In this document: positions 1 to 9,007 of the stretch, piece by piece | Layout: each line of letters starts with the position of its first letter | How positions within the stretch are numbered: position 1 is the stretch's first letter | Assembly (NCBI RefSeq): GCF_030408035.1 | Contig: NZ_JASDCF010000001.1 | Coordinates: 434,001-498,000 of the forward strand | Direction: 5' to 3' | Source of the DNA: Psychrobacter sp. APC 3426 | GTDB taxonomy: Bacteria > Pseudomonadota > Gammaproteobacteria > Pseudomonadales > Moraxellaceae | DNA: 64,000 nucleotides | Notes under the pieces: generated by a model | Seen by the model: only the letters and a program-made list of their open reading frames with translations | What the model was told of the DNA's origin: nothing | Databases searched by the model: none | Translations under genes and position numbers: made by a program

Positions 1-1
1 C

Positions 2-1000
2 TTGCCTGCAAATACCAGCCCAGTAGATTTGGCACCCTGTGTGCTGACTATTGGTAACTTCGACGGTGTGCATTTGGGTCATCAAGCGATGCTAGCCCAA
101 GTTCGTGATATTGCTAACGCGCAAAATCTTGGCTCTGCCGTGATGATATTTGAGCCACAGCCACGTGAGTTTTTTGCGCCAACGACTGCGCCCGCTCGTC
201 TGACCAATCTAGCCGAAAAACAAGCCTTGCTTGCAGAATACGGCATTGAGACGCTAATTGTAGCAAGCTTTGATAGCGATTTTCGCTCGTTAGCAGCGCA
301 AGCATTTGCTGATATATTAGCTCTGCGCTTAAACGTAAAATCATTGGTATTGGGTGATGACTTTAAATTCGGTCATGACCGTACCGGTGACAGCCAGTTT
401 TTGCGTGACTATGGCTTAGATGTAACCAATCTGCATACCGTCATAGATGATAGTGGTAAAGCCGCACGCATCAGCTCTACCCGTGTTCGTGACTTATTAT
501 TGGCTGGTGACCTCGACGCTGCCAACGCGCTACTTGGTCGCGATTATATGATGACAGGATTGGTCATCGGTGGTGATAAAATCGGTCGCACCATGGATTT
601 CCCAACTGCCAATATAGAATTAAAACGCTTGAAGCCCGCCCTACACGGTATCTTTGCAGTCGATGTGGTCAGTTTAGATAATGATGGAAAAGTAATACCT
701 AATGGTTTATCGGCATTTGCCATTAATAATAAATCAGGCATCGAAGGCTTACGTCCGGACAGTTTATTTGGTACAGCCAGTATTGGCACTAGACCCTCTG
801 TAAACAAAGGACATGAATGGCGTTTAGAGGTTCACTTTCCAAAATTGCAAGCCGACTTATACGGCTTGACATTACAGGTGCGCTTTTTACATTATCTGCA
901 TGGTGAACGCCATTATGAAAGCTTAGAGGCATTGAAAAAAGGCATTCATAATGATGTTAAAGACTTGGTTGTGTGGCGAGATAAGCAGAACATTGGTTAG
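2..1000 (+). CDS. ribF: Bifunctional riboflavin kinase / FAD synthetase (5' end outside window)
   Basis: Converts riboflavin to FMN and FMN to FAD in the cytoplasm. The FAD-synthetase (nucleotidyltransferase) half opens with GNFDGVHLGH (residues 18-27 of the visible protein) and ends near residue 165 with SSTRVRDLL. The riboflavin kinase half follows with GRDYMMTGLVIGGDKIGRT and the PTAN motif near residue 200. The codon at position 2 is TTG in a context where relatives carry roughly ten more residues, so the true start probably lies left of the window. The visible 332 aa are otherwise full family length. It is followed by a clear hairpin terminator, not by ileS, which is its usual downstream partner in many proteobacteria. 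Confidence 0.95.
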   Translation: MPANTSPVDLAPCVLTIGNFDGVHLGHQAMLAQVRDIANAQNLGSAVMIFEPQPREFFAPTTAPARLTNLAEKQALLAEYGIETLIVASFDSDFRSLAAQAFADILALRLNVKSLVLGDDFKFGHDRTGDSQFLRDYGLDVTNLHTVIDDSGKAARISSTRVRDLLLAGDLDAANALLGRDYMMTGLVIGGDKIGRTMDFPTANIELKRLKPALHGIFAVDVVSLDNDGKVIPNGLSAFAINNKSGIEGLRPDSLFGTASIGTRPSVNKGHEWRLEVHFPKLQADLYGLTLQVRFLHYLHGERHYESLEALKKGIHNDVKDLVVWRDKQNIG

Positions 1001-1056
1001 AAATATTTTCTAATGTCAAGTACACCTAACTTAAAGCATGTCTGATTTATAGGCAG

Positions 1057-1096
1057 AAAAAACCCACAGCGTAAATCACGTCTGTGGGTTTTTCTT
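1057..1096. terminator. Rho-independent terminator between ribF and the DUF2789 gene
   Basis: A 12-bp perfect stem (AAAAACCCACAG at 1058-1069, CTGTGGGTTTTT at 1082-1093) is flanked by an A run on one side and a T run on the other. It can terminate both convergent genes. Confidence 0.85.
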
Positions 1097-1117
1097 TTCA
1101 TCAAGTTTTATCTGTGT

Positions 1118-1357
1118 TTAAGCATCTGGATGCATGCGCACATTTAAGTCATCGATAACCTCGACCCATGCCGCATCTTTTTTCCATTCTTCTTGCAAAA
1201 ACATACGCTGACTGTCAGTCCAAACATCAGACTCTGTTAACTTTTCTTCTTTTGCCAATTGATTATTTTCGATAAAGCTATCGATAGCCTCATCAGAATT
1301 ATCAAGACCCAACTGAGCAAATAATTCATTCATGTTATATTCTGGCTCACCCAACAT
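1118..1357 (-). CDS. DUF2789 family small protein
   Basis: A 79-aa acidic cytoplasmic protein. The wording LFAQLGLDNSDEAIDSFI, the W-x-x-SQ-x-x-FL segment and the DAAWVEVIDDLNVRMH ending match my memory of DUF2789, a family of unknown function in Pseudomonas and Acinetobacter relatives. The ATG is preceded by a strong AAGGAG ribosome site. There is no signal peptide or membrane segment. It sits alone between two terminators, so it is probably monocistronic. Function is unknown. Confidence 0.75.
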   Translation of the reverse strand: MLGEPEYNMNELFAQLGLDNSDEAIDSFIENNQLAKEEKLTESDVWTDSQRMFLQEEWKKDAAWVEVIDDLNVRMHPDA

Positions 1358-1510
1358 ACTCTTTCTCCTTAAATGGTGCAGATTTAATTGTGATTATTAT
1401 TTCAACGAACATATTTATTGTAGCAAGCTTTATAATAATAGCTGTTAACCAACGTTTATCTAACGTTATCAATTGTGTTAATAGCCAGTCGTCTACGATA
1501 TTTAGAGACA

Positions 1511-1540
1511 AAGAAGCCCTCTATATAAGAGGGCTTCTTC
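1511..1540. terminator. Terminator downstream of mdh
   Basis: Stem GAAGCCCTCT (1513-1522) and AGAGGGCTTC (1528-1537) with a short AT loop. On the minus strand it is followed by a T-rich stretch, about 40 bases past the mdh stop. Confidence 0.75.
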
Positions 1541-1578
1541 TATACTACTGTTTATAACAGCATTAACAGAATGTCTGC

Positions 1579-2568
1579 TTATGGAAGCAGATGAGCAACT
1601 GCATCACGCTCTTCGCTAAGCTCTTGCTCAGTGGCTGCCATTTTCTCTTTTGAGAAATCTGATGATACATCAACGCCATCTACGATAGACCAGTCGCCGT
1701 TTGCGCAAGTCACTGGGAATGAGTAAATTAAGCCTTCAGCAATACCGTATTCGCCGTTTGAGTAAACGCCCATAGATACCCAGTCGTTCTCATCAGTACC
1801 TAGTGCCCACGTGCGCATATGTGCAATGGCAGCGTTGGCAGCAGAAGCGGCAGATGAAGCACCGCGAGCTTTAATAATCGCAGCACCGCGCTGTTGTACT
1901 TCTGGGATATAAGTATTTTCGTACCAGTCACGATCAACCAAATCTAGCGCAGGCTTACCGTTTACCGTACAAGCTGTTAAGTCTGGATACTGAGTTGATG
2001 AGTGATTGCCCCAGATAGTCATGTTTTTGATGTCATTAACAGTGCTGTCTGTCTTGTCAGCCAACTGTGCCATTGCACGGTTGTGATCTAGGCGAGTCAT
2101 GGCAGTAAAGTTGCGTGGATCAAGATCTGGCGCATTACGTTGAGCGATAAGCGCGTTGGTGTTTGCAGGGTTACCCACGACCAATACTTTTACATCACGG
2201 CTTGCAACATCGTTCAATGCTTTACCTTGTGCTGAGAAAATCGCAGCATTGGCTTCTAGCAAATCTTTACGCTCCATACCTGGGCCACGCGGACGTGCGC
2301 CAACAAGTAATGCATAGTCGATATCTTTGAATGCAACGTTAGCATCATCAGTTTGGACGATACCGGCCAATAATGGGAATGCACAATCTTCTAATTCCAT
2401 GACCACACCCTTTAGGGCGTCAAGAGCTGGCGTAATTTCAAGCAGTTGTAAAATAACTGGCTGATCTTTACCTAGCATCTCGCCAGATGCAATACGAAAT
2501 AGCATCGCGTAGCTGATATTACCAGCGGCACCAGTGACGGCAACACGTAAAGGCTGTTTCATTGACAT
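1579..2568 (-). CDS. mdh: NAD-dependent malate dehydrogenase
   Basis: Interconverts malate and oxaloacetate in the TCA cycle. The 329-aa length and the NAD-binding start [13 protein letters not shown] are typical of the cytosolic-type (MDH type 2) enzymes of Moraxellaceae and Neisseriales. The substrate-loop arginines are in [13 protein letters not shown], the TRLDHNRA motif follows, and the catalytic histidine lies in [12 protein letters not shown]. The ATG at 2568 has AGGGAG six bases upstream, so it is preferred over the second Met two codons later. It appears monocistronic, with a terminator on its 3' side. Confidence 0.95.
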   Translation of the reverse strand: MSMKQPLRVAVTGAAGNISYAMLFRIASGEMLGKDQPVILQLLEITPALDALKGVVMELEDCAFPLLAGIVQTDDANVAFKDIDYALLVGARPRGPGMERKDLLEANAAIFSAQGKALNDVASRDVKVLVVGNPANTNALIAQRNAPDLDPRNFTAMTRLDHNRAMAQLADKTDSTVNDIKNMTIWGNHSSTQYPDLTACTVNGKPALDLVDRDWYENTYIPEVQQRGAAIIKARGASSAASAANAAIAHMRTWALGTDENDWVSMGVYSNGEYGIAEGLIYSFPVTCANGDWSIVDGVDVSSDFSKEKMAATEQELSEERDAVAHLLP

Positions 2569-2932
2569 TGAATACTCCCTAATTGATGATTAGATAATTC
2601 ATGATTGTAATAGATGATTATCATTTTAGATATCGACTGATTTGCTGCCTAATAGCAGCCATAAACCGAGGGTTAGTGTAGCACTTCATGCTATAAACCG
2701 TCTAGACGCTACAAGACGCCCATTAATATTATATTGTTACATTTTATACGAGAGCGTTTTAATATGGCGTAAAACGTAGGTGAGTAAAGAGATAAAGGAC
2801 TATGAAAAGTGACGAGCAACAGCATTGGTCAGTGCTCTATCTGGCGTGTACTATCATTCATTGTAAAATGAATTGAAGACACGCCCTAGTAGAACTTGAG
2901 ACAATTAAAGCAATTGAGTGCCTATAAATAAA
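2569..2932. other. Intergenic region upstream of mdh
   Basis: This 364-bp gap holds the mdh leader and, near the stop of the next gene, a nested inverted repeat at 2843-2885. The outer arms are GGCGTGT/ACACGCC and the inner arms ATTCAT/ATGAAT. It lacks a T tract on either strand, so I do not call it a terminator. I saw no coding potential. Confidence 0.5.
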
Positions 2933-3763
2933 CTATTTACCACCTGAAATGACAAACTTGCTGCCACAGTTATCGACGACATTATGACAAGTACCAAATT
3001 CGCTACCTTCATAACAGACATGCACATCAGTCAATGTTAATTGGCGACGACTACCCGCTTGGCAAATCAAATCAATACTGCTTGAAGTCATACCACTATT
3101 CAGACGGGTCATCTGACTGATAAAACGCGATTTAGAAACGGTATAACTATTACCAGTATTCAACTCATTTGGTAGCTTTAGCGCTCCGGCATAATTAGTA
3201 ATTTGACGGAAGTAGCTACCATCACTGAGCGGACTACAAGCTCCGTAACGCTGCCACGCTTGGCTACGCACGGTAGTATCAGGCATGACACGGTTGACGA
3301 CTTTTAGCTGTAACGGTGTTAAACGCGGCTCACTACCAACACCGCAGCGCTCACCATAGCCCATATCCAAACCTGATACAGTTAACGAATAGCCTTCTAA
3401 GCATTGACGCATACGAGCACGTGTCGGCTGTATGCTGCATAGTGCGGGAGTCATCTCAATCATTAACACGCGCTGTCCTGTTTTGGCCGCGCTTGCAGCA
3501 TGCACAGGCAGCAGTATCACACCTTGCAACATCACCAATGCAGCCAGCTTCTTAGCTGTATTTATGGTTGCTTGTCGATTTAATGATGCTTTGTTCGGTC
3601 TCAGTTTTGCTGAGAGAAAGCTCAACGTTAGAGCTTGTGACGTAACAACTTTTGAAGTAGTCATCAATGGCAGGCGCATCTGCATCTTAGCAGATGACTG
3701 ATGCCTAGTTTTAGATAATAGAGACAGATTAAAATATTTTTTGATCATAGGGGCTGCAGGCAT
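2933..3763 (-). CDS. Secreted RNase T2-fold protein lacking catalytic histidines
   Basis: The N-terminus is long and basic, followed by a hydrophobic segment (LAALVMLQGVILLPVHAASA, about residues 72-91) that reads as a signal peptide, so the product is probably periplasmic. The mature part resembles bacterial RNase T2-family proteins: MTPALC, then RQCLEGYSLTVSGL where active enzymes have a HGLWP motif, then QAWQRYGAC where active enzymes have E-W-x-K-H-G-x-C, and a cysteine-rich tail. Both catalytic histidine positions appear replaced (Ser and Tyr), although the fold cysteines remain. It is therefore more likely a binding protein or pseudoenzyme than a nuclease. The start is uncertain; a Met at residue 34 (3664) is an alternative. 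Confidence 0.6.
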   Translation of the reverse strand: MPAAPMIKKYFNLSLLSKTRHQSSAKMQMRLPLMTTSKVVTSQALTLSFLSAKLRPNKASLNRQATINTAKKLAALVMLQGVILLPVHAASAAKTGQRVLMIEMTPALCSIQPTRARMRQCLEGYSLTVSGLDMGYGERCGVGSEPRLTPLQLKVVNRVMPDTTVRSQAWQRYGACSPLSDGSYFRQITNYAGALKLPNELNTGNSYTVSKSRFISQMTRLNSGMTSSSIDLICQAGSRRQLTLTDVHVCYEGSEFGTCHNVVDNCGSKFVISGGK

Positions 3764-4071
3764 CTAGCAATGACAAAACATGGGCTATTACTTAGATTAG
3801 GCGTTCAAAATATCAATAAATGTGATATACCAATATTCATAAAACTAAGAATAGAACTCGCAAAAAATATGGGTGCCAATTAGACACACTAATTTATGTA
3901 ATGGTAGCAAAACGCTTTTATTAATCTATAGCAGAAACGTAAACATAAGGGAGATACTGCAGAAGTAACACAGCAATGTTGTCAGATTATTCGTAAGGAT
4001 TGCAGACCATCAATAGACAAAAACCATTAACGATTGCTCATTAATGGTTTTTTAATGGATGAATAATCCTA
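3764..4071. other. Intergenic region between the RNase T2-like gene and slt
   Basis: A 308-bp AT-rich gap. It holds the upstream region of the minus-strand RNase T2-like gene and the terminator of the transglycosylase gene. No other structure was seen. Confidence 0.5.
4019..4052 (-). terminator. Terminator of the lytic transglycosylase gene
   Basis: An 11-bp perfect stem AAAACCATTAA (4020-4030) with TTAATGGTTTT (4041-4051) and a 10-base loop. On the minus strand it continues into a T run, 20 bases past the stop codon. Confidence 0.75.
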
Positions 4072-6201
4072 CTAGAATGCGGGAGGTACTGTACCCATAC
4101 GCTGACTAATTGGCTGGCTACGACCTAGCAGGCTGCTATAGATAGTCGCGTTTTCCATGACATGCTTCACATAATTACGCGTCTCAGGAAAGGCGATTGA
4201 CTCAACGTATTGGTCAGCAGCAATCGAGCCATATACTGGCTGCCAGCGCTTGGCATTATTAGGGCCAGCGTTATATCCTGCGGTGGCCAATACTGGCTGA
4301 TAATTGAGCTTACCCAAGATATCGCCCATATACCAAGTACCATAACGAATGTTGGTATCACCACTATTGGCGCGACTGGCACTATAGGTTTCACCCAAAT
4401 TACGAGCAATATACTTTGCAGTATCAGGCATGACTTGCATCAGTCCACTGGCACCTACGTTCGAGCGCGCCGAGGTGACAAAGCGGCTCTCTTGACGCAT
4501 AATGCCATACGCCCAAGCGGGATCGATACCTGCTGATTGACTATAGCGCACCACAGCATCTTGGTGCGGCATCGGATGCGATAACGCCAAGCTGTCTACT
4601 CTATCGGTATTATCAACTGCATAAATCGCGCGATCGAGCCAGCCCATGTCATAGGCTTGACGAGCGGCAGCAATAATCAAATTATCATCACGATTGTCAC
4701 GAGCTTGCTTTACTGCCCAATTCCACTCACGGTTGGCATAGGCACGGCTAGCATCAGCGTTGTATAGCGCAAAAGCACGAGCAAAATGTGGGTTTTGCAT
4801 GACGCGTGCGCGATCAGCGGCACTGACATTGGGTAAGTTGTTGCCACCTAAACGGCTGGCATCAAAACGCTGTCCGATTTTATCTTTTGCCATCAGACCA
4901 TAGTAGTCATTACTTTTGGCGATGTTCTGATACATTTTTTTGGCTAAGTTGCGTTTATTGGCATCACTCGATTGCTCATAAGCACGAGCCAACCAATACT
5001 GCCACTGGCTACCTTTTTGGGTTTCGCCATCCATTTTTGAGATGGCTTCGACCACATCGTCCCAACGACCAAAACGAATCGCCGCCATGGCATAATCTTC
5101 GGCTTCTTCAAAGTTAAAGTCGTCATCTAGACTATTGCGGAACCAATCCACTGCCTCAGCATTAAAACCATCATCCGTATTATGATTCATACGTTGCACA
5201 CCAAGAATACGATACGCATAGCGACGAGTGTCGTCGTTCAATAGTTTGACCGCACGCTGGTTGTCTTGCTTAACGTCAAAATCTAATTGCAACGCCGCCT
5301 CACGATAGGATTTATCAGCGACACGTCCCATCGCATATAGATATAGATATTGATTGGTCTGGCTAACAGGCTCGCGACTAAAACGACTAAAGAAGGCAGA
5401 TGGATTCAGCTGAATCTCGCTCAATGCTGAATAAGCAATAGGTGTTCCTAAACGCGATGACAATGCCATAATATCGCCAGTTTTACCTTTACGAAGCATA
5501 CGTTTAAGACGAGCAGCTCGGTCTTGATTACTAATCAGCGCGTTATTATTCATCTCCATCGCGAGCTGATCACATAAGGCTGGCTGCTTTTTGGTGGTCA
5601 ACCAAACATCAGATTTTGCTGCCATTGCGCGCATGGTATCACCGCCATTGTTGAATCCAAGCGCAATCGCGCAGCGCTCACTCGCATCAGCATTGGTAAT
5701 CAAGTTCGCCACTTGGCGTACTGAGGCATAATCGTTGGAGCCTGCTTTGGTTTCAGCAAAATCAGCGACTAATTTTTCGGCCATCACTGTATTGGGATAC
5801 TGGCGTACAAACTGTGATACTGCAGCCGAGCTTTGTGAATTTAAATCCAAATTCATGCGCCAGTAAGTCGGATACATGGCAAACAAACCACCACTCATGA
5901 CCTGCTCATAGTTATAAAGTGCGCTGACATCACCGCGGTCGGCAGCGATTGCCGCTGCCGTAAATGAGTTAACACTGCTGTCTTGTTGATAGTTAGTGTC
6001 TTGCTCATAGCTATTATTGTCACCCCAAGTCAGCTCTGCACAAGCAACTTGTGATAAACCAAGCGCACTCAAAGCAGTCGCTAGGCTTATAGCGCTCACT
6101 CGTAGCGTTCCTGCTTTCAATCGATTTGAGCGCTTTAAGCCCTCATTGCTATGGGTAGCTTCTCTATCCTTGATGCTCTGAGCGACACGCAACTTTGTCA
6201 T
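4072..6201 (-). CDS. slt: Soluble lytic murein transglycosylase (Slt70-like)
   Basis: Cleaves the glycan strands of peptidoglycan in the periplasm, producing 1,6-anhydromuropeptides. About 430 residues of alpha-helical superhelix precede a C-terminal SLT domain with PAWAYGIMRQESRF (the catalytic glutamate is the E of RQES), GASGLMQVMP, and AGYNAGPNNAKRW. I chose the ATG at 6201 because GAGAG lies just upstream; a longer reading to 6252 adds a cysteine-rich stretch unlike a signal. From this start a signal peptide ends near SQVACA, about residue 56 after an unusually long basic n-region. Total is 709 aa. It appears monocistronic. Confidence 0.92.
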   Translation of the reverse strand: MTKLRVAQSIKDREATHSNEGLKRSNRLKAGTLRVSAISLATALSALGLSQVACAELTWGDNNSYEQDTNYQQDSSVNSFTAAAIAADRGDVSALYNYEQVMSGGLFAMYPTYWRMNLDLNSQSSAAVSQFVRQYPNTVMAEKLVADFAETKAGSNDYASVRQVANLITNADASERCAIALGFNNGGDTMRAMAAKSDVWLTTKKQPALCDQLAMEMNNNALISNQDRAARLKRMLRKGKTGDIMALSSRLGTPIAYSALSEIQLNPSAFFSRFSREPVSQTNQYLYLYAMGRVADKSYREAALQLDFDVKQDNQRAVKLLNDDTRRYAYRILGVQRMNHNTDDGFNAEAVDWFRNSLDDDFNFEEAEDYAMAAIRFGRWDDVVEAISKMDGETQKGSQWQYWLARAYEQSSDANKRNLAKKMYQNIAKSNDYYGLMAKDKIGQRFDASRLGGNNLPNVSAADRARVMQNPHFARAFALYNADASRAYANREWNWAVKQARDNRDDNLIIAAARQAYDMGWLDRAIYAVDNTDRVDSLALSHPMPHQDAVVRYSQSAGIDPAWAYGIMRQESRFVTSARSNVGASGLMQVMPDTAKYIARNLGETYSASRANSGDTNIRYGTWYMGDILGKLNYQPVLATAGYNAGPNNAKRWQPVYGSIAADQYVESIAFPETRNYVKHVMENATIYSSLLGRSQPISQRMGTVPPAF

Positions 6202-6548
6202 ACTGACTCTCTTTATCATATATCTACCAATGTGTGAACAGCAGTTTAGCAAATGCTGCTGAGGTTATGGCGCTTATCATACTATATCCGTTGCACTTTC
6301 AACCATCACCTTTACCTTTTGTTAATAAATAGGACAGCACGGTGTAACATAGAAGTGATAGTAATTTGCGGTTTTTAGCAAAACTGCTGCTAATACCAGT
6401 AAATAATTGATACTGTTATAAATAATATATAATAATGACCATCAATTGCCCATGCTAATTTTTCACTTTGGCAAAGGGTTGTGATAAAATATGCCACCTG
6501 TTAATCGGCTACCCTGCTATATTTTTAGTCAATCATGGACTTATCCTT
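6202..6548. other. Divergent intergenic region slt / miaB
   Basis: An AT-rich gap that carries the upstream regions of both divergent genes and the candidate miaB promoter listed separately. No further gene is visible. Confidence 0.5.
6407..6433 (+). promoter_or_regulatory. Candidate sigma-70 promoter for miaB
   Basis: TTGATA at 6407-6412 is followed by a perfect TATAAT at 6428-6433. The 15-bp spacer is slightly short; TAATAA at 6430-6435 gives a 17-bp spacer. The leader to the miaB ATG would be about 110 bases. Confidence 0.45.
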
Positions 6549-8042
6549 ATGAGTGTTACTGTATTTAATCCCCGCATTGATGACGCTGCTGTTGCTAATA
6601 CCATCGCTAGCACGCCTACCGTTACTGCACTCAACGAAGCAAGTTCAGCCCAATCGCCTGTCAATAAGGCGGCAACTAAAAAGGTGTTTGTGACCACTCA
6701 GGGCTGTCAGATGAACGTCTATGACTCTGGCAAAATGCTTGATGTGTTGGGTGACTCGCATGGTATGGAAGTTACACACGATATCGATGAAGCCGATGTA
6801 CTATTAATGAATACCTGCTCTATTCGCGAAAAAGCACAAGAAAAAGTGTTTTCAGAGTTGGGTCGCTGGCGCAAACTAAAAGAAAAACGCCCTGATTTGG
6901 TCATCGGTGTCGGTGGCTGCGTGGCCTCGCAAGAAGGCGATAACATTCAAAAACGTGCGCCTTATGTCGATATGGTATTTGGCCCGCAAACCTTGCACCG
7001 TTTGCCTGAGCTCTACGATCAATCAAACGAGCAGCGTGAAATCGCGCCTAAGAATCGCATTGGTACGATTGACGTGTCATTCCCGAGTATCGAGAAGTTT
7101 GATTTCTTACCTGAGCCAAGAGTTGAAGGTTATAAGGCTTTTGTGTCTATTATGGAAGGCTGCTCAAAATATTGCTCATTTTGCGTCGTTCCCTATACGC
7201 GCGGCGAAGAATTATCACGTCCACTTGACGATGTATTGGCAGAGATTGATAGCTTGGCTGAACAAGGCGTGCGCGAAATCAATCTGTTGGGTCAAAACGT
7301 CAATGGCTATCGCGGCGAAAAAGACGATGGCAGTATTTGCCGCTTCGCTGAGCTATTGCACTATGTATCGCACGTCGATGGTGTCGAGCGTATCCGTTAT
7401 ACCACCAGCCATCCACTAGAGTTTACTGATGATATCATTGATGCTTATGCGCAATTGCCAGAGCTGGTATCACATTTGCATTTGCCGGTTCAAAGTGGTT
7501 CAAACGCTATCTTGGCAGCGATGAAACGCAACCATACCATTGATGTTTATATCAATCAGATTAATAAACTAAAAGCCATTCGCCCTGATATTCACTTGTC
7601 GAGCGACTTTATCATTGGCTTCCCAGGTGAGACTGAGCAAGACTTCCAAGATACGTTGAACTTGGCGAAAGAGTTAAATTTCGATCATTCTTATAGCTTT
7701 ATTTATTCGAAGCGTCCAGGCACGCCAGCGGCAGAGTTACCTGACGATGTGAGCTTCAAAACTAAAAAAGAGCGCTTGGCAGAATTCCAAAAAGTTATTA
7801 TCGACTCAACACTCGCTAAAACGCATGAAATGGTCGGTACCACCACTCGCGTCTTGGTCGAACAAGTTGCCAATCGTCATCCAGACTACTTAATCGGCAC
7901 GGCTGATAATACCCGCACCGTTATGTTCCCTTATGACGTTGATAAAATGGATGAGCTACTTGGCAAAATCGTTAGCGTGCGCGTGACTGACTTTGTGAGT
8001 CCACATATGGTGAAGGGTGAGCTAATCGAAATGTTGGCGTAA
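6549..8042 (+). CDS. miaB: tRNA-2-methylthio-N6-dimethylallyladenosine synthase
   Basis: Radical SAM enzyme that adds the methylthio group to i6A37 of tRNAs reading UNN codons. The N-terminal UPF0004 domain has three cluster cysteines in [20 protein letters not shown] and GVGGCVASQ. The radical SAM CxxxCxxC is in GCSKYCSFC, and a C-terminal TRAM domain ends near LIEMLA. The ATG at 6549 (497 aa) was chosen over an upstream TTG at 6468; either way it carries about 45 residues before the family's conserved start [10 protein letters not shown], an N-terminal extension compared with the E. coli protein. A terminator follows within 35 bases. Confidence 0.95.
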   Translation: MSVTVFNPRIDDAAVANTIASTPTVTALNEASSAQSPVNKAATKKVFVTTQGCQMNVYDSGKMLDVLGDSHGMEVTHDIDEADVLLMNTCSIREKAQEKVFSELGRWRKLKEKRPDLVIGVGGCVASQEGDNIQKRAPYVDMVFGPQTLHRLPELYDQSNEQREIAPKNRIGTIDVSFPSIEKFDFLPEPRVEGYKAFVSIMEGCSKYCSFCVVPYTRGEELSRPLDDVLAEIDSLAEQGVREINLLGQNVNGYRGEKDDGSICRFAELLHYVSHVDGVERIRYTTSHPLEFTDDIIDAYAQLPELVSHLHLPVQSGSNAILAAMKRNHTIDVYINQINKLKAIRPDIHLSSDFIIGFPGETEQDFQDTLNLAKELNFDHSYSFIYSKRPGTPAAELPDDVSFKTKKERLAEFQKVIIDSTLAKTHEMVGTTTRVLVEQVANRHPDYLIGTADNTRTVMFPYDVDKMDELLGKIVSVRVTDFVSPHMVKGELIEMLA

Positions 8043-8072
8043 CCGTTAGCAAGCAATCTTGAATAAATAAAT

Positions 8073-8107
8073 GAGCCGTTCGCTATCAAATAGTGAACGG
8101 CTCTTTT
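8073..8107 (+). terminator. miaB terminator
   Basis: Stem GAGCCGTTCGCTA (8073-8085) with TAGTGAACGGCTC (8091-8103), one G-T pair, five-base loop, then TTTT. Confidence 0.85.
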
Positions 8108-8141
8108 GTAATTAATATTAATCTTAAATAGTATTTGTCTT

Positions 8142-8873
8142 TTATATCAAAAAACCATTCAACACTTCAGCCAATAAAGCTGCCGCAATTAGTATAAATA
8201 TCACCCCGCACGCTCGATTTAACCACGCTAAGCGACTGCCAACATCTAGCCAGCTTGCTAGCTTTGTACCACCTAGCGTATAAACAATCTGCCAAATTGT
8301 CTCGCTTAAAAACAATCCTGCCGTTAATAAAATATATTGTGGCCATAGCGGCGCACTGAAATTAATGAATTTGGGGAAAAATGCGGCAAAGAATAAAATC
8401 GCTTTCGGATTGGACAATGACACCCAAATACCAGTACGAAACAAGGTCGTGTTGCTCGGAGAGACCTTAACTGCTGCGCTAGATAGCGAGCGCGGTCTGG
8501 GCATATCAGCCGTAGGTTGCATAGTAGTGGGATAGTCAGCTCCCACCTCCTCGCTTATCTCACGGGCGTCGCTCATCAAGCTACCATCACCAGCATCGCG
8601 CCATGAACTGATGCCCAAATAGATTAGATATGCTGCGCCTACTGCTTTAATAACAGTGAGCAGCCAAGGTGATTGGCGGCTAATCACATCCAATCCAAGC
8701 AAGGTTGAAAGCAATAGAATGAACAAACCAAGGCTTAATCCTGCTAACGTCCATAGCGTCCGCCTCACCCCATAGTTCATGCCATACTGGAATGCGAGTA
8801 GCATATTAGGACCAGGAGTCGCTGAGATAAAAAACGTACTTGCAAAAAACACCGCAAACAGATGCCAAGACAT
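8142..8873 (-). CDS. LysE/RhtB family amino-acid exporter
   Basis: An inner-membrane exporter of the LysE superfamily, whose members efflux amino acids such as lysine, threonine or homoserine lactone. The signature ISATPGPNMLLAFQYGMNYG is at the end of the first membrane helix, and five to six hydrophobic segments follow. A hydrophilic insert of about 45 residues (DAGDGSLMSD to PRPRSLSS) separates helix 3 from the SNPKAILFF motif and is longer than usual. The ATG at 8873 is used; a TTG one codon upstream is unlikely. Substrate cannot be told from sequence. Confidence 0.85.
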   Translation of the reverse strand: MSWHLFAVFFASTFFISATPGPNMLLAFQYGMNYGVRRTLWTLAGLSLGLFILLLSTLLGLDVISRQSPWLLTVIKAVGAAYLIYLGISSWRDAGDGSLMSDAREISEEVGADYPTTMQPTADMPRPRSLSSAAVKVSPSNTTLFRTGIWVSLSNPKAILFFAAFFPKFINFSAPLWPQYILLTAGLFLSETIWQIVYTLGGTKLASWLDVGSRLAWLNRACGVIFILIAAALLAEVLNGFLI

Positions 8874-8935
8874 CAACCAACCCCTAATTCTTAGTTATAG
8901 AAAACTTAAATACCTAATGCTAAGCTGCTAAAAAA

Positions 8936-8960
8936 CAAACACCGCCATAAAGACGGTGTA
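8936..8960 (-). terminator. argE terminator
   Basis: Short stem ACACCG (8939-8944) with CGGTGT (8954-8959). On the minus strand it runs into TTTGTTTTTT. It lies about 50 bases beyond the argE stop. Confidence 0.6.
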
Positions 8961-9007
8961 TTTTATGCTCATTCATATCAAATATAAATGGTCTGCTAGC
9001 TAATAAA

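Noticed and set aside
2605-2625. Possible Fur box before mdh (ATGATTATCATTTT)
   Set aside because: Only about 10 of 14 positions fit the 7-1-7 model, far weaker than the 51424-51440 site. AT-rich intergenic DNA gives such partial matches by chance.
6907-7419. 170-aa ORF inside miaB in another frame
   Set aside because: It overlaps conserved radical SAM motifs of miaB and has no family resemblance.
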